A stretch of 64,000 nt of DNA from Tyto alba (Eukaryota > Chordata > Aves > Strigiformes > Tytonidae): positions 2,359,730 to 2,423,729 of the forward strand of contig NW_024881324.1 in NCBI RefSeq assembly GCF_018691265.1, read 5' to 3'. A program made the position numbers and the translations under genes. The notes beneath the pieces are model-generated. The model was given only the letters and a program-made list of their open reading frames with translations. It had not been told where the DNA came from and ran no database searches. Shown piece after piece: positions 47,647 to 58,450 of this stretch (its first letter is position 1; each line of letters begins with the position of its first letter).

Positions 47647-49724
47647 GCTGTGGGCAGACCTTGTGTAGCAGCCTCAGGGACTTTGCCTGCAGGTCTGTTA
47701 ATGCTGGTCTGTGGTGCTGAGACCGCTGTTACGTTAGAAATTCAAGTTCCACATTGTTGTTAAAAAAGAGTTTGATCCGATGTGCCCAGGAAACGCTTGA
47801 AATACATGACCTAAAAGGCTCAAGCAACAAGGGGCAAGTGGAAGAGAACAAAAATACCGTTTTAGAAGTGTCATGATTTCAAAGCTTATATAAGTATTTT
47901 TGTATGCAATGCCTCTCACGTTTGGTTGGTTGGGTTTTTTTTTCTCAACATACATGTTTGACGGGAAGGGAAATCTTCACTGCAGGGGGAAGTGAACGGC
48001 ATTGAACCTTCTTCCTTGAAAGTACTGTGGAGCTGCTGACCGTACAAAAATGTGTGTGCAAAGCAACACAAGAAGCGGGGCGGTTAGAGGTGATTTGGCT
48101 TTTGACATCGTCTAATACCAGAGAGGGGAGATGGCATCAAAGCCTGCAAGAATCTAGAGGAGACAGAATTTCTTCTCAGGAGACCAGAGGACAAAAAGAG
48201 GGTCAAGAAGTCACACAGAACACAATGGGGAATTTTTCTGAGGCGCGGTACAGGGAAGGACCAGTGAAAGGGACCCCGCAAGCCAAACCACAATGTTTGT
48301 GAAAGATGCCTGCAATTTTTAGTCAGACCTTGCAGAGCAATGAGTACTGCTGGATTTGAACTCCAGCGACACCAGCTTTTCTTTTTGTAATTCTCCTTTT
48401 GCCAAAGGAACCTTTGGCAAAGAAAATGTTTCTCCAGAAGAAAGATACTGCGGCTGGCTTTTTGACAGCAAGTTTCTATAAATCCTGGTGAAGGAGACTC
48501 ACTTCAATTTGACTGCATAGAATTATTCACTGAGACCTTCCTTCTTTTCTTTTCTTGTGCCCTGAGTTGATATTAGTATATGGCCCCAAATCCTCTGCAA
48601 CTGCAGGTATTTCCCCATACCCAAGTGATTTCTGCACAGGAAAAAAAAAGCCACTCACTGTTTGAAAGAAACACATGCACACACATAGGTAAACATATAT
48701 ATCTTGTAAGGAACAACTGTTTCCATATGTATTTATTATACCACTGCCTTTTGTAATCAAAAGCCCAAGATGTTGTTTATTTAATGGCATGGTTATAGGC
48801 ACATTTAAAAAAAAAAAAAAAAAGTCTTTTAATACTAGAAAAGTGCAATGGGGGTGTCCTTTGTGATTGCCATTCATGCTAATTTTTGTTTAGACCTCTA
48901 AAAGTCAAAAAGATATCAAATTGTTATGAAAACTTTAAAAAAGTTTTCTTCTGATCCACTTGCATAAAGCTAGATATAAAAATTTAATCATAAAAATATA
49001 TCCATTAGATTACAAGATGAAGAAATCCAATTAGTATGAGAGCTGGCTACTTTGCTTACAAAAACCAGTATGTAGTTGTTAATGCACATGTTTATGGCCA
49101 TGAGTGGGTATAGCTTGATCTTTTTGGGAACATACAGATTTGATGCAGACCTATTTTGGGCAGGTTGCTATCCTAATCTGTTAGGACTTGTTTTTCTCTT
49201 ATTCCAATGGCTGATTAATTCTTGAGTGCTTTTTGCCATCTTTGTGTGTGCCTCTCTGCGTATTTCTGTTTTGTTTTCTCGAATGGAAAAAACCCTCATA
49301 AACCCAAGCAGAGTTACACCATCCGGTTGGACTCGAATACATTGTGAGAAGTTTCAGAAAGAGAAAAATTGCCCTTTTTTTTTTTTTTTTTTTTACAATG
49401 CTGTAATCAAGGGGAAAAAAAACTGGAAGGAGAAACAGCTGCAGCTGAAAGAAGCAAAGCGCGGAGAGCATGAAACACATTTTTACTGTTACTGTTTTTG
49501 GTTTCATATGAGGATAATAATAGGTCATAGCTAGCTGATATTGAGACGTGGTCCAGGAAGACATTTAATTAGTGAAAAGAGAGCCTCTGGCAGGTTAATT
49601 GAAACGCAGGTCTCTTTTCAAAAAGCCTGTTCAGCCCCTCTCGTTCTCAGGACAGCCTTCGGACAGCCTTGCAGTAGGTTCATAAGGATCCTGAGGAAGC
49701 CTAGCACTTTGCCGACGGTAACGA
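47647..49724. other. Intronic sequence with possible conserved patches
   Basis: No coding exon is recognised. It contains an 11-bp-arm perfect hairpin (48398-48421), a 17-A run (48807-48823) and a 20-T run (49375-49394). TAAT-rich sequence near 48870-49060 and 49490-49620 has the look of noncoding regulatory DNA. Confidence 0.45.
48398..48421. repeat. Perfect inverted repeat, 11-bp arms, 2-base centre
   Basis: tttgccaaagg at 48398-48408, then aa, then the exact complement cctttggcaaa at 48411-48421. The half site ttggcaaa or tttgccaa resembles an NFI half site. It is short, so chance is possible. Confidence 0.9.
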
Positions 49725-50010
49725 CGCATTAGCTAGGCGAGGGGATGCTGGTTTCACCCCGTTAAAACGAGCTCCCTGCCGCCGCGCGCTGCCACGCCGC
49801 CCTGCTGAAGGCGAACGTTTCGGCCGGCCCGACGCTGGGCGCCAGGCGCGGGGAGCGGGGGGCGCGGGGGAGGCCAGAGCCCGCACGTGCCAGCTCTTCG
49901 TCGCGGGGGCAGAGAGGCCGGCGGGGCTCGGCGGGGCTGGACGAGCCCGAGCTTCAGCCTGGCGAGCGCGGCGGAGCCCAGGCTCCCGGCTGCGCTCGCC
50001 GTGGTGGGGG
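49725..50010. promoter_or_regulatory. Intronic CpG island
   Basis: A sharply bounded block dense in CG dinucleotides (for example cgccgcgcgctgcc, cggccggcccgacg, gggcgccaggcgcgggg) within AT-rich intron, about 3 kb upstream of the second KCNG2 coding exon. It carries GC-box-like runs (gagcggggggcgcggggg). Such islands in birds often mark promoters, so this may be an internal KCNG2 promoter, an antisense or noncoding RNA promoter, or an enhancer. No TATA box or transcript evidence is available, and the 185-residue minus-strand frame across it is a by-product of composition. Confidence 0.6.
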
Positions 50011-52984
50011 AGTTCTGCGGGAAGACTGGAGACATAAATAGCGGAGCTGTAGGTTTGTGAACCTACACAGGATAAACATGTCAGAGTGTGGGAGGGCAGA
50101 TGGAGTCTTCTGAAAGTCAGCTCCACTGGTAGCCCGTTAATGAGGAACAAGCCTCCCCTCCTGTTTGCTCCCACACCAAAACTCATACGCAGAAGGATTT
50201 GGGAGAGTTTCCTTTCCTTATGCACCAGACAGAGAGCGCTGGGGGAAATAGGTGCCAAGTTAGCTATTAAACGCCGTAATCTCTTTGCAGATCTATTCCA
50301 AGGGTAAATTCTCCACAGTCTCCCCTGACTTTCCTTAAACTTTTAGTGGCACAAAAATTATATATGAGCACATCAGAATCCAGAACGCTTCCTGCCAGAT
50401 AGGTCTCTTAAGGCAAGCTACATCTTAGTTTCCATACGTGGTGGTCCAAGTAGTGATGAAGGGAAGCAAATTTGGTTTGTTGGTTTGGTTGGTTGGTTTT
50501 GCCTTCTTGCCATTGCTGCTGCTTTGCTGGAGCCACAGTTACTCTTCTGCGGGTTGTCTCGATGTCTCAGCTTTTGTGCACGTGCCAGGATAGTATTGGG
50601 AGCTGCAAATCACCTGCAACCATTGCCCTTAGCTGTGAGACCAAGCATACCCTGACGAGAGGGGCCCAGGCAGCAGGGCTCTGGGACGATATCGGCCTGA
50701 CGGCTGGTTTCTTGGGGATAAGGTGAGAAGTGACAGTGGCCCAGGCAAGAGTCCTTCCACTGACTTTGTGAGCTTTGGCCCACAGAGCCAGGTTTGTGCG
50801 GTGGCGTGAAAGCATCTCGGTTCTGTAGCTGATGGGAGAGCCCGATGGCTTCATTATGCTGTGATAGGAGCAAAGCCCCTAAAAACAAAATGGTTTGTCC
50901 TGTGTGTTATGATTGTGACAAAAATACTTATTTATGACCAAATTAGTTTGGCGAGGCAGATATAAATTAAGCTCCTAGTCTTCACACCTATCAAAATTAG
51001 GAAGACAGGCTATCTGAAGTACTACGCTAGTAAAACAAGATTCTCCTTCCTCCCTGCAATATGCTTAAAATCTTGACAGCAATTTCAGTGGGACAAGTAA
51101 TTTTTCTCTCCATAGCAGCATGACCCCCTGGGAAACAGTGGGAGGTACATCATATGCCAGTAGAAAGTGGAATACAAAAAAAAAAAATCTATAAATACAA
51201 GGCACTACAGTCTTTCAGCGTGTTTAATACAAAGATCATAAATGCCGGCTCTGAGGATTCCTTTTCATTTTTTTCTTTTTTCCCACTGACATCTCTTTAG
51301 CCATTGTCTCAACCTCTTCTTAGGTGTGAAATGGGGAGGGTGCCCCGGCATTCTGGATGTCGTACTGAGCTAACACAAGGCTTTATACTCAATGAGACAC
51401 CACTGCTCTCGCTGCCGGCAGCGCAGCAGCCCTTGAAATTGTCCAGTCACTCCCCGACATTTTGGGGAATGCTGTGGTTAGCAAAGAGGGCAAAAGTCTC
51501 ATCACTCCTTTGCTGTTTTCTTTCATAATGGGGAAAAAAAACCCACGTGCATGGATGCTTAGAGAGGGCTGAAGTTAGGATGTGGTGCTGTGCAATAAAA
51601 ATTTCCTCAGCTCTGCCTAGCAAAAGACACCCGTGGTGAGCACATGGGCAGGCCTGTTCCTAGATGTGCCAGGTTCTCTGCTTCTCCAGTGGTGAAATGG
51701 GGACCAGCCTGACACAGCCTCACCTCTCCTGAGTGGTGTTTTATTGCTATAATTTAAGCATAGGTGAGCAAAACGAGCCTTTACATCGGTACCTAATACC
51801 TGTTGCATCCAGTGGGAGTCACCCACCCCACTGCCATGGATGGACTCCCACACGCTTACGAGAGTTTTCATGAACTGCTCGGAGTCAGACTGGCTCACTG
51901 AATAAATACACGCTTTCCTTAAATAAACACACACTTGCCTTCTGCTCAAACCCCTCAGAGCATTAACACTTTTATATGAGCAATTACAGAGGAAACAGCA
52001 CTAGCCCTATAATTGTCCACATCAAAATCTGTTTATTTAGAGAAGCTGATTATTATTCAGCTGGAGTTACTGACAGTGATGTAGCAGAGAATTGCCACGG
52101 TGTTTGTGCTGTTGAATTAACAATCAAAGAGCAGCCATCACCAGCATTATTGTTTATTGCTGTTCCAGTGCGCCGAGGCTGGCTTGTTTACAGGCACTGT
52201 AGCTAAAGAAAGAACCAGAGTTCTTGTTTTCCACTAAGTGAGCCTGCAGGGGAGAGCACCCCTTCCAGTGCCTCAGAAGGCTGGGGGAGGAGGGCGTTGT
52301 GGTCATCAGTTGTTACAGGCGAGGTAATTAAAACTGCTTATCTCTCCAGACCCTTCCTCTACTCTTGTGGTACTTCTTCTTTTAGAAATACCTACATTTA
52401 TCAGTTTTTTGCATAAGGTTTTGACTGTAGGGCTCGCGCGTTAATAAATGATCACTGCAATAGAAAAAAATATGCTGTATTCTGTGAGTAATAGCTTATA
52501 GATGACTCCAAGCACACAACGTAAAATGCTATAGATGCTTATGAGCCATTTGTAAGCAATTTATTATTCATCGGGAAGGGAGGGAGGGAGGCACCCATTT
52601 GTTAAAATCCGTGAATCCTGTACTAATCCTTTCGAAAAGGTGTTAAAGCCTTGGTTAGAAATTAAGTGTGAGCCACTGGCCTTTCAGCAGCGGGCTGCCT
52701 GGCTGACAGCTGATACCATCACAACAAATTCTTGGCAGCCTCGGGACACTCCTCAGCACCGTTGACCTGTCTGGCAGCCAAACATGTAGCCGGTAGCTCT
52801 GGTTTTAGTTATCCATTCCAGCTGCTCCCAGCAGCGATGGTTTTTCTTTGGTACCTGACAATTTGTATCTACTTCACGCGGTGCTTTCCTTTAAGAACTG
52901 GCGCTCTCTGTTTCTTTGGCTCGCTCCCCGGCTAAATCTTCTTCTTCCCCCCTTTCCTGTGTTTCCCGCTCCTCTTCTCCCCAG
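50011..52984. other. Intronic sequence before KCNG2 exon 2
   Basis: No additional coding exon is recognised. The stretch 51960-52210 is unusually rich in homeodomain and Sox-like motifs (caattac, ataattg, gattattatt, attaacaatc, attattgtttattg) and resembles a conserved noncoding element. The last 60 bases form the pyrimidine tract of the exon 2 acceptor. Confidence 0.5.
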
Positions 52985-53797
52985 GGCGAATGCTCACGGA
53001 AGTGCTATGACATCTTTGTGCTGGAGACCGTGTGCGTGGCGTGGTTTTCATTCGAGTTCCTGCTGCGATCCATCCAGGCGGAGAACAAGTGTGCTTTCCT
53101 GAAAACCCCGCTCAACATCATCGACATCCTGGCCATCTTGCCTTTCTATATCTCTCTCCTCGTCGATACGGTCTCCCCGAAAAACAGCAGCAGGCCCGGC
53201 GTGGGAGCCGGGAACAAGTACCTGGAACGAGTGGGGCTGGTGCTGCGGTTCCTGCGGGCTCTGCGCATCCTCTACGTGATGAGGTTGGCGCGGCACTCGC
53301 TGGGGCTGCAGACGCTGGGGCTCACCGTGCGCCGGTGCACCAGGGAGTTCGGGCTCCTCCTGCTCTTCCTCTGCGTCGCCATGGCCCTCTTCTCGCCACT
53401 GGTGTACCTGGCGGAGAGCGAACTGGGAGCCAAGCAGGAATTCACCAGCGTCCCCACCAGTTACTGGTGGGCTGTGATCTCCATGACAACTGTGGGCTAC
53501 GGAGACATGGTGCCTCGTAGCATCCCCGGGCAGGTGGTAGCCCTGAGCAGTATCCTGAGTGGGATTTTGCTGATGGCTTTCCCAGTCACGTCCATCTTTC
53601 ACACTTTTTCCCGTTCCTACAGCGAGCTGAAGGAGCAGCAGCAACGAGCAGCGGGCAGGCAGATGCACCAGCGAGAAGGCAGCACCAAACTCCCCGGGGG
53701 GGACAGGCCACCGGGGCTCAGTGTCACATTCCCACCAGGAGCTGCTGGGCCCGAGGGTCAGCCCGCGGCAGACCGCGAAGCCACGGGAAGCTGCTGA
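52985..53797 (+). CDS. KCNG2: KCNG2 coding exon 2: Kv6.2 S2-S6, pore and C-terminus
   Basis: Encodes residues 249-518. S2 is at about 254-276, S3 at 291-311 (NIIDILAILPFYISLLV), and S4 at 327-355 with the arginine ladder LVLRFLRALRILYVMRLAR. S5 is at 367-390, the pore helix and filter at 407-425 with TTVGYGD at 416-422, and S6 at about 430-455. S6 carries FPVTSIF instead of the PxP hinge of conducting Kv1-Kv4 channels, as expected of silent Kv6/8/9 subunits. SYSELKEQQQRAA just after S6 matches human KCNG2. The final ~50 residues are Gly/Pro-rich and little conserved. The exon starts at an acceptor (ctccccag) in phase 0; stop TGA at 53795-53797. A methionine-initiated frame begins earlier, at 52916, but those bases are intronic. 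Confidence 0.96.
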   Translation, partial: GECSRKCYDIFVLETVCVAWFSFEFLLRSIQAENKCAFLKTPLNIIDILAILPFYISLLVDTVSPKNSSRPGVGAGNKYLERVGLVLRFLRALRILYVMRLARHSLGLQTLGLTVRRCTREFGLLLLFLCVAMALFSPLVYLAESELGAKQEFTSVPTSYWWAVISMTTVGYGDMVPRSIPGQVVALSSILSGILLMAFPVTSIFHTFSRSYSELKEQQQRAAGRQMHQREGSTKLPGGDRPPGLSVTFPPGAAGPEGQPAADREATGSC

Positions 53798-54761
53798 CCC
53801 TGAGCAGCCGAAGATGTATGTTGGCAGCACAAGAAGCAGTGGACAAGGTGCTGGTGGGGGTCAGTCCTGCAAGAAGAACCTCCTGGACTGTGTAAACGGC
53901 GGGGCAGGCACACACAAGGTTGTCTCTGAAGGCCAACTTTGGATCTTAAGGGCCCTCCGAAAAGGGCCCCTAGAAACTCTACCAAGTACAGCTCTGCTCC
54001 ATCGCTTTTCCTAGGGCTTTTCTTTTCTATCACACAGGTTTTTCCGGCAGCCCCCTCAGAGCAGCCGTTGAAGGCAGCCGGCCGGGAGGACGTAAGGTGC
54101 AGCCCGGCCCGTGCCGGGGGCCGTTCGGCACAGCGGCCAGCCCCGGCCCGGCCCGTACCAACAAGGCACACAAAGCTCAGCCGAGCCGAGCTCTGAAGGC
54201 ACGACCAGGGCAGAAACGTCCCTTCAGCTTCCCCAGGGGCTTGGGTTTGGCTGGTTTGCAAACCAGGCAGCGCAGCCTGGGCTGCCAGCAATGCCCCGGG
54301 CGCTAGCGCAGTACGCATTATGTAGTAAATACGCGTATTTACCACCCTAAGCTTTGTGTCGTAGCCCCGTGACAGAAATACATACCTAGACAATCTTCCT
54401 GACTGAACGGTGGTTTCTTTTTGGTTTTGTTTTTTTTTTTTTCCTTTGCTAACAGTTGAATATAACAAATACCTTTACAGATCATGCCATTTCTCCACTT
54501 TTCTGTTAACTATTTCCATCTCTCATATAGCGAAACAAGCGTTGAACAGCTGACCAAACCTGAACTACACGCAGCCCAAGAAGGGGAGAGGGACGTTAAA
54601 CCAGCAGCAGCTCCCAGCTCTGCATGTTCTCCCGCAGCGGCGGTGGCTGCTCTGGCAGCAGCCATGTGCAAACGGGGCTCACCCAAACCCACTGAAGCCT
54701 GTGAGATGCCTTCAGCGGGCTCTGCCCCGAGCTGCAGCGCAGCAGCTCTGTGTTAGGAGTA

Positions 54762-54764
<3 letters not shown>

Positions 54765-54796
<32 letters not shown>
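54765..54796. repeat. Poly-T tract (32 T)
   Basis: An uninterrupted run of 32 T followed by CCCC, the longest homopolymer in the window. It would be a run of U in the inferred KCNG2 3' UTR. Length this great is likely to vary between individuals and to suffer sequencing error. Confidence 0.9.
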
Positions 54797-55269
54797 CCCC
54801 CTACTAAGAAGACGACAATCCTGTCATTGAAAAATGAGGATGATGGTTCTGGCTCTTCTTCCTAAGTCTCAAAAGTCGGTTTAAAGGGCAAATGAATCCT
54901 GTGGTGGCACCTGCGTGTCTCACGGGTGCCGGCGGGGTGAGCTCGCCGCCCCCTCCCCGGAGGCGTGGGGTGTTCGGGTGCTTCTACAAGTGGGACACGA
55001 GTGGGATGGGGCAAAATGGAGCGCAACTGCCTCGTGTACCTACAGCCCCGTTTGTGTTAAAGCCGTGCAGTGTTACCCTCCATATTCTCCTCCTGCCAGG
55101 AAGGGAACAAAAGCTGATGTATTGAAGATGGGATTTGTTTGGTTTGGGTGTGTTGTTTTTTGGGTTTGGTTTTTTTTTTTTTTTTTGCCTCAGCATATGT
55201 TGTAACGCCAACCCTACATTAGCAAACCCGCAGTATTAAGCCATTCCTTATAGGAATGGAGCAAGGGAA

Positions 55270-55298
55270 AATAAAAGCTGACAGTTTATTTTAATAAA
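55270..55298 (+). terminator. KCNG2: Candidate KCNG2 polyadenylation signals (two AATAAA)
   Basis: AATAAA at 55270-55275 and again at 55293-55298, the first canonical plus-strand signals after the KCNG2 stop codon. Their close pairing suggests a real processing region, though cleavage position and use cannot be seen. Confidence 0.4.
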
Positions 55299-55320
55299 AA
55301 TTAGAAGCTTTGTTGCTGAA

Positions 55321-57290
55321 TGCTCGCCTCTGGTGATTCAGGGTGGGAGGGGTGATGTTTTGCTGTGGAGCTGTGCTCCAGCCAGGGTCCCGTGTCAGTC
55401 CCTCCCCCCCCCCAGGTCTCCAAACCCCAAGCGAACGGAGTGCAGCCCATCGCCCCTGCCAGGGCTGGCTCAGCCTCCTGGCAGAGCGAGTACCCAGCGC
55501 TGTGGTTGCTGTGACTCGTGAGAGGTTTTAATTTTATTGGGTTTGGTTTTGTTTTTGTTTTTTTTTTAAATCCTGATGCGGGCATTTCTTGCATTAAGGC
55601 TTATTAACATTTGGCGTCGGGGATAGAGCTGCGCAGCCGGTTAAATGCAAACCAGCAAAGCGAGCAGTGGAGGCTGGGGTGGGGAGGGGGGGAGAGCATG
55701 GCATGGTGCTGAGGGGCAGCGGGGCATGTTGTGGTGGCCTTTTGGGTCCTCGGTCCTGAGGGGGGGACCTGACAGGTTCACCAGGTGAGCCCACAAGTTC
55801 ACCTCTCGCGGTGCTGTGGAGCGCTCCGCCTCCGGCGTCAACGCAGTGATCACGGCCGGTGCGCACGGAGGGTGCGGGACGCATCTCCTCGAGGTGGTGA
55901 GGCCCAGGAAGGAGCAGCAGCGTTAGTTAATTCTTAGAAGAGCCGCGTTGGAGAAGACATCCTTGCGGAATGAGGAGGTTCAGGCTCGCGGTGCTAGCAA
56001 ATAACCATGAATGAATGCTGCTTTTGGCCCTGCAGCGTGAAAAACCAGCGCACCAGGACAGCCGACTGCAGCTCAGCAGCTGTGTAGAAAAACAGACTGA
56101 TGACACACTTATTATTGCTGTGCTCCATCAAGTTGCTATTGTCCTACAATAGCGAGTTCTTTGTATTTTTCAAAAGGCACATAATTAATTCCAGCATGCA
56201 CAAAGTTTTAATAAAGTGACAAAACCCACTCGTTACGTCGGTTTGTCAAGGCCTGGCTTTTAATAAAGTTTCATTTTATCTGTTGAGATGACAGATGAAG
56301 AAACAAATATAAGCCAGGAACCTTTTAAACAAATTATTTTTGGAAGCTGTGTGAAGTTGTGATGCGCATATTGCCAACATAAAAGATACCCAGAGGAGAA
56401 CGAATTTCACCCAAGAGTAGCTGTTGTTATGGGTGATGCTTATTACTTTTGATCAGCCACTGGAGAAGTGTTGGCTTTGTTGTGTATGGTGGTGGTTGTT
56501 TTTTAATTTGACACAGTAACGCACACGATGTAAGGCCACTTATCTCTCATAAATCTACACTGCTGTCTGCGTGCGTGCTGGTGCCATGAAATACAGCCTG
56601 GCACTGGGCGACTGTAGCGCGTTGGTTTTGCCCTAAGGGAGAAAAATAAATTCCTCTCTCCTATGGGACAGAGACTCACAACGTGTGTGAGCAAAGCCAC
56701 CTCTCCTACACAGGGATCTCGGTGGCAGCACGCGTGGGCCGGGACGTACAAATTCTGGCAGTTGGCAAGAATAATCGTCTGAAAACTGTAACCATGAGAG
56801 CTAAGGATGCGGTAACGGGTAAGGGGACGGAGTGAGAGGGCCCGGCCCAAAGCCGAACACAACTCGTGTGAGCGCGGCCACCTCCTGCCTCGCAGCGACC
56901 TCGGTTAAGCAGCAGCCTGCGCCGGTTGTAAGAAAAACACGACGCGGGCGCCGTCCCCTCAGCAGCGAGGCGGGCAGGGGCTGCTGCCTCGCCCCGGCGG
57001 AAATTTAACAAAGGGCATTTTTGCGGGCCAACTTTCGCTTTAGTTTTGCAGTGCCGTACTTGAGCTTCACCTTTTGCCTTAAAATGCTTTTAGCTGCAGA
57101 TGGGTGCACCCAAAGACGTAACCGTGAGGCCTCCGTCTCTGCGGAGCCGCGGTGCAGGCGGGGGGGAGCTTCGCCCCACGCTGCACCGACCGGCCCTGCT
57201 GCCGCCGCCGCCGGGGCGGCTGTGAGAGCCCCCCTTCCCTGAAGGGGCTTCCCGGTGTTTCATCTAGGGACAGTCCCACTGAAACAAAGC
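55321..57290. other. Tail-to-tail intergenic region
   Basis: Between the probable ends of KCNG2 and SLC66A2. CpG-rich patches occur at 55800-55900, 56700-56830 and 56930-57240. An AT-rich stretch at 56110-56400 carries two copies of ttttaataaagt (56206-56217 and 56258-56269), each with AATAAA. No coding frame is recognised. Confidence 0.45.
56206..56269 (+). terminator. Two identical ttttaataaagt motifs, alternative distal poly(A) signals
   Basis: The same 12-mer occurs at 56206-56217 and 56258-56269, 52 bp apart. Each includes a canonical AATAAA (56210-56215 and 56262-56267). They could serve a longer KCNG2 transcript. The surrounding sequence also looks like conserved noncoding DNA, so the motif may have another role. 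Confidence 0.3.
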
Positions 57291-57320
57291 AACGCTGCAA
57301 TTTATAAATAATAGGTAATT

Positions 57321-57326
57321 TTTATT
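57321..57326 (-). terminator. SLC66A2: Candidate SLC66A2 polyadenylation signal
   Basis: TTTATT on the plus strand, i.e. AATAAA on the minus strand, about 2.4 kb after the SLC66A2 stop. Another minus-strand AATAAA lies near 57828. No canonical signal was seen closer to the stop, so a long 3' UTR is inferred. Confidence 0.35.
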
Positions 57327-58299
57327 TCAAACAAACAAAAAAAAAATTTGCAACGGACAGAGAAAATAAACTCTGTGAAATGCGCCATACATTCAAAGAG
57401 ATGCATTTAAAGTAATCGATTTCTTATTCTCTGAGGTGATCATTGATACGGATACTTCCAGATGATTAAAGAACAAAAACCGAGTTCTGTAACATTCTGC
57501 CCCTAAAGTATCTTCCAACATCAAGTTCAAGAGTCCCTGGCCAAAGAACTTGCTGAATGCCACATACGGAGGATGACTTTAGACACAGTTTCACTGGCTT
57601 CACTTCCAGCGTTTGCAGCTGTGGGGTGAAGGAGACTGGCCTGCAGAGCTCGCTGGTTTGGGTACCGACGACAGACTCAAGAATATGCCCAGGGAAGAGT
57701 TCCAAAAGGAAAGAAACAACAGTTGTTTTATCCTCGGTAATACCTGTACTTCAAAGCCAAAGAGGCGGCCAAAAGTGTGCACTCCCAGGTGAAGCTTTAA
57801 CATACAGAAGTATATTTCTTAAGAGCCATTTATTTCTTATATCCCCGTTTCGTAGAGTTTTAGAAAAAGACCACCATATACAAAAATCTTAGCATTACAA
57901 GTTATTAAAAAGACCCATCAGACCATTAAAACGCACAAGAAGGTGTTTGTTTGCATACAGTAGAAATACAATCCTCATTAAAGCAGCATAGCGGGGAAGC
58001 CAGTTGTTAAGTAAGTTTTCAATTAAAAAAGAGGAAAGCCCAGGTATTCCTGTAAAACAATCAGAAAACTGGAGAAGAGAGGACCACAACATTCATAGTC
58101 TGCCATGCCGGGTACATCATCTCTGTAAGGTCACTTCAGGCCTAGAAGAGTCCGGTGTCGAACAAGGAGCGCGGGGCGGGTGCCCGGGCAGAGCGTTCCG
58201 GGCCCAGCCCCGGCGAGCGGCAGCTCTGCCCTCGGCTCTGCTTTAGGCACGCAGATCTGACTGGATCTGCCGGGCCACCCCGGGGACGCCCTCCTTCTG

Positions 58300-58317
58300 C
58301 CCCCCCCCCCCCCCCCC
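58300..58317. repeat. Poly-C tract (18 C)
   Basis: Run of 18 C followed by AAACACC, about 130 bp before the G-rich minisatellite. On the opposite strand it is an 18-G run, capable of stacking into quadruplex structures. Confidence 0.9.
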
Positions 58318-58450
58318 AAACACCTTGCCTGGGGTCAGAGGAGACTCACCCGGCGGCAGGGAGGGACCCCACGGAGCAGTGAGCCTGTGGGACTGAGCAT
58401 CGCGCTGCGGCTGCCCCGCACCGACTGGGCTGAGAGAAGCCCAGGGGCTC

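Larger units (their letters stand above)
28316..52984 (+). other. KCNG2: KCNG2 intron between the two coding exons (24.7 kb)
   Basis: Bounded by the donor gtgagt at 28316 and an acceptor preceded by a long pyrimidine tract, ending ctccccag at 52984. Phase 0: the upstream exon ends ...EEEDR and the downstream exon resumes GECSRKC. Human KCNG2 is split at the same place (…EEER|GECSPKC). The intron holds the repeats and regulatory candidates listed within it. No further coding exon was recognised. Confidence 0.9.
53798..55320 (+). other. KCNG2: KCNG2 3' untranslated region (inferred)
   Basis: Sequence after the KCNG2 stop. The first AATAAA signals on the plus strand are at 55270-55275 and 55293-55298, giving a probable 3' end near 55290-55320 and a UTR of about 1.5 kb. 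It includes a CG-rich patch at 54060-54170 and a 32-T run at 54765-54796. The UTR extent is inferred; later signals at 56210 and 56262 could extend it. Confidence 0.45.

Noticed and set aside
49701..50258. 185-residue minus-strand frame
   Set aside because: It is an Ala/Arg/Pro-rich frame produced by the CpG island composition.
52916..52984. Upstream extension of the exon 2 frame with a methionine start
   Set aside because: The 23 extra residues come from the pyrimidine tract and acceptor; the human protein and the reading phase both show that the exon begins at 52985.
53048..53830. 260-residue open frame on the minus strand opposite KCNG2 exon 2
   Set aside because: It is an antisense shadow of the GC-rich, strongly conserved KCNG2 coding frame, with low-complexity composition and no similarity of its own.
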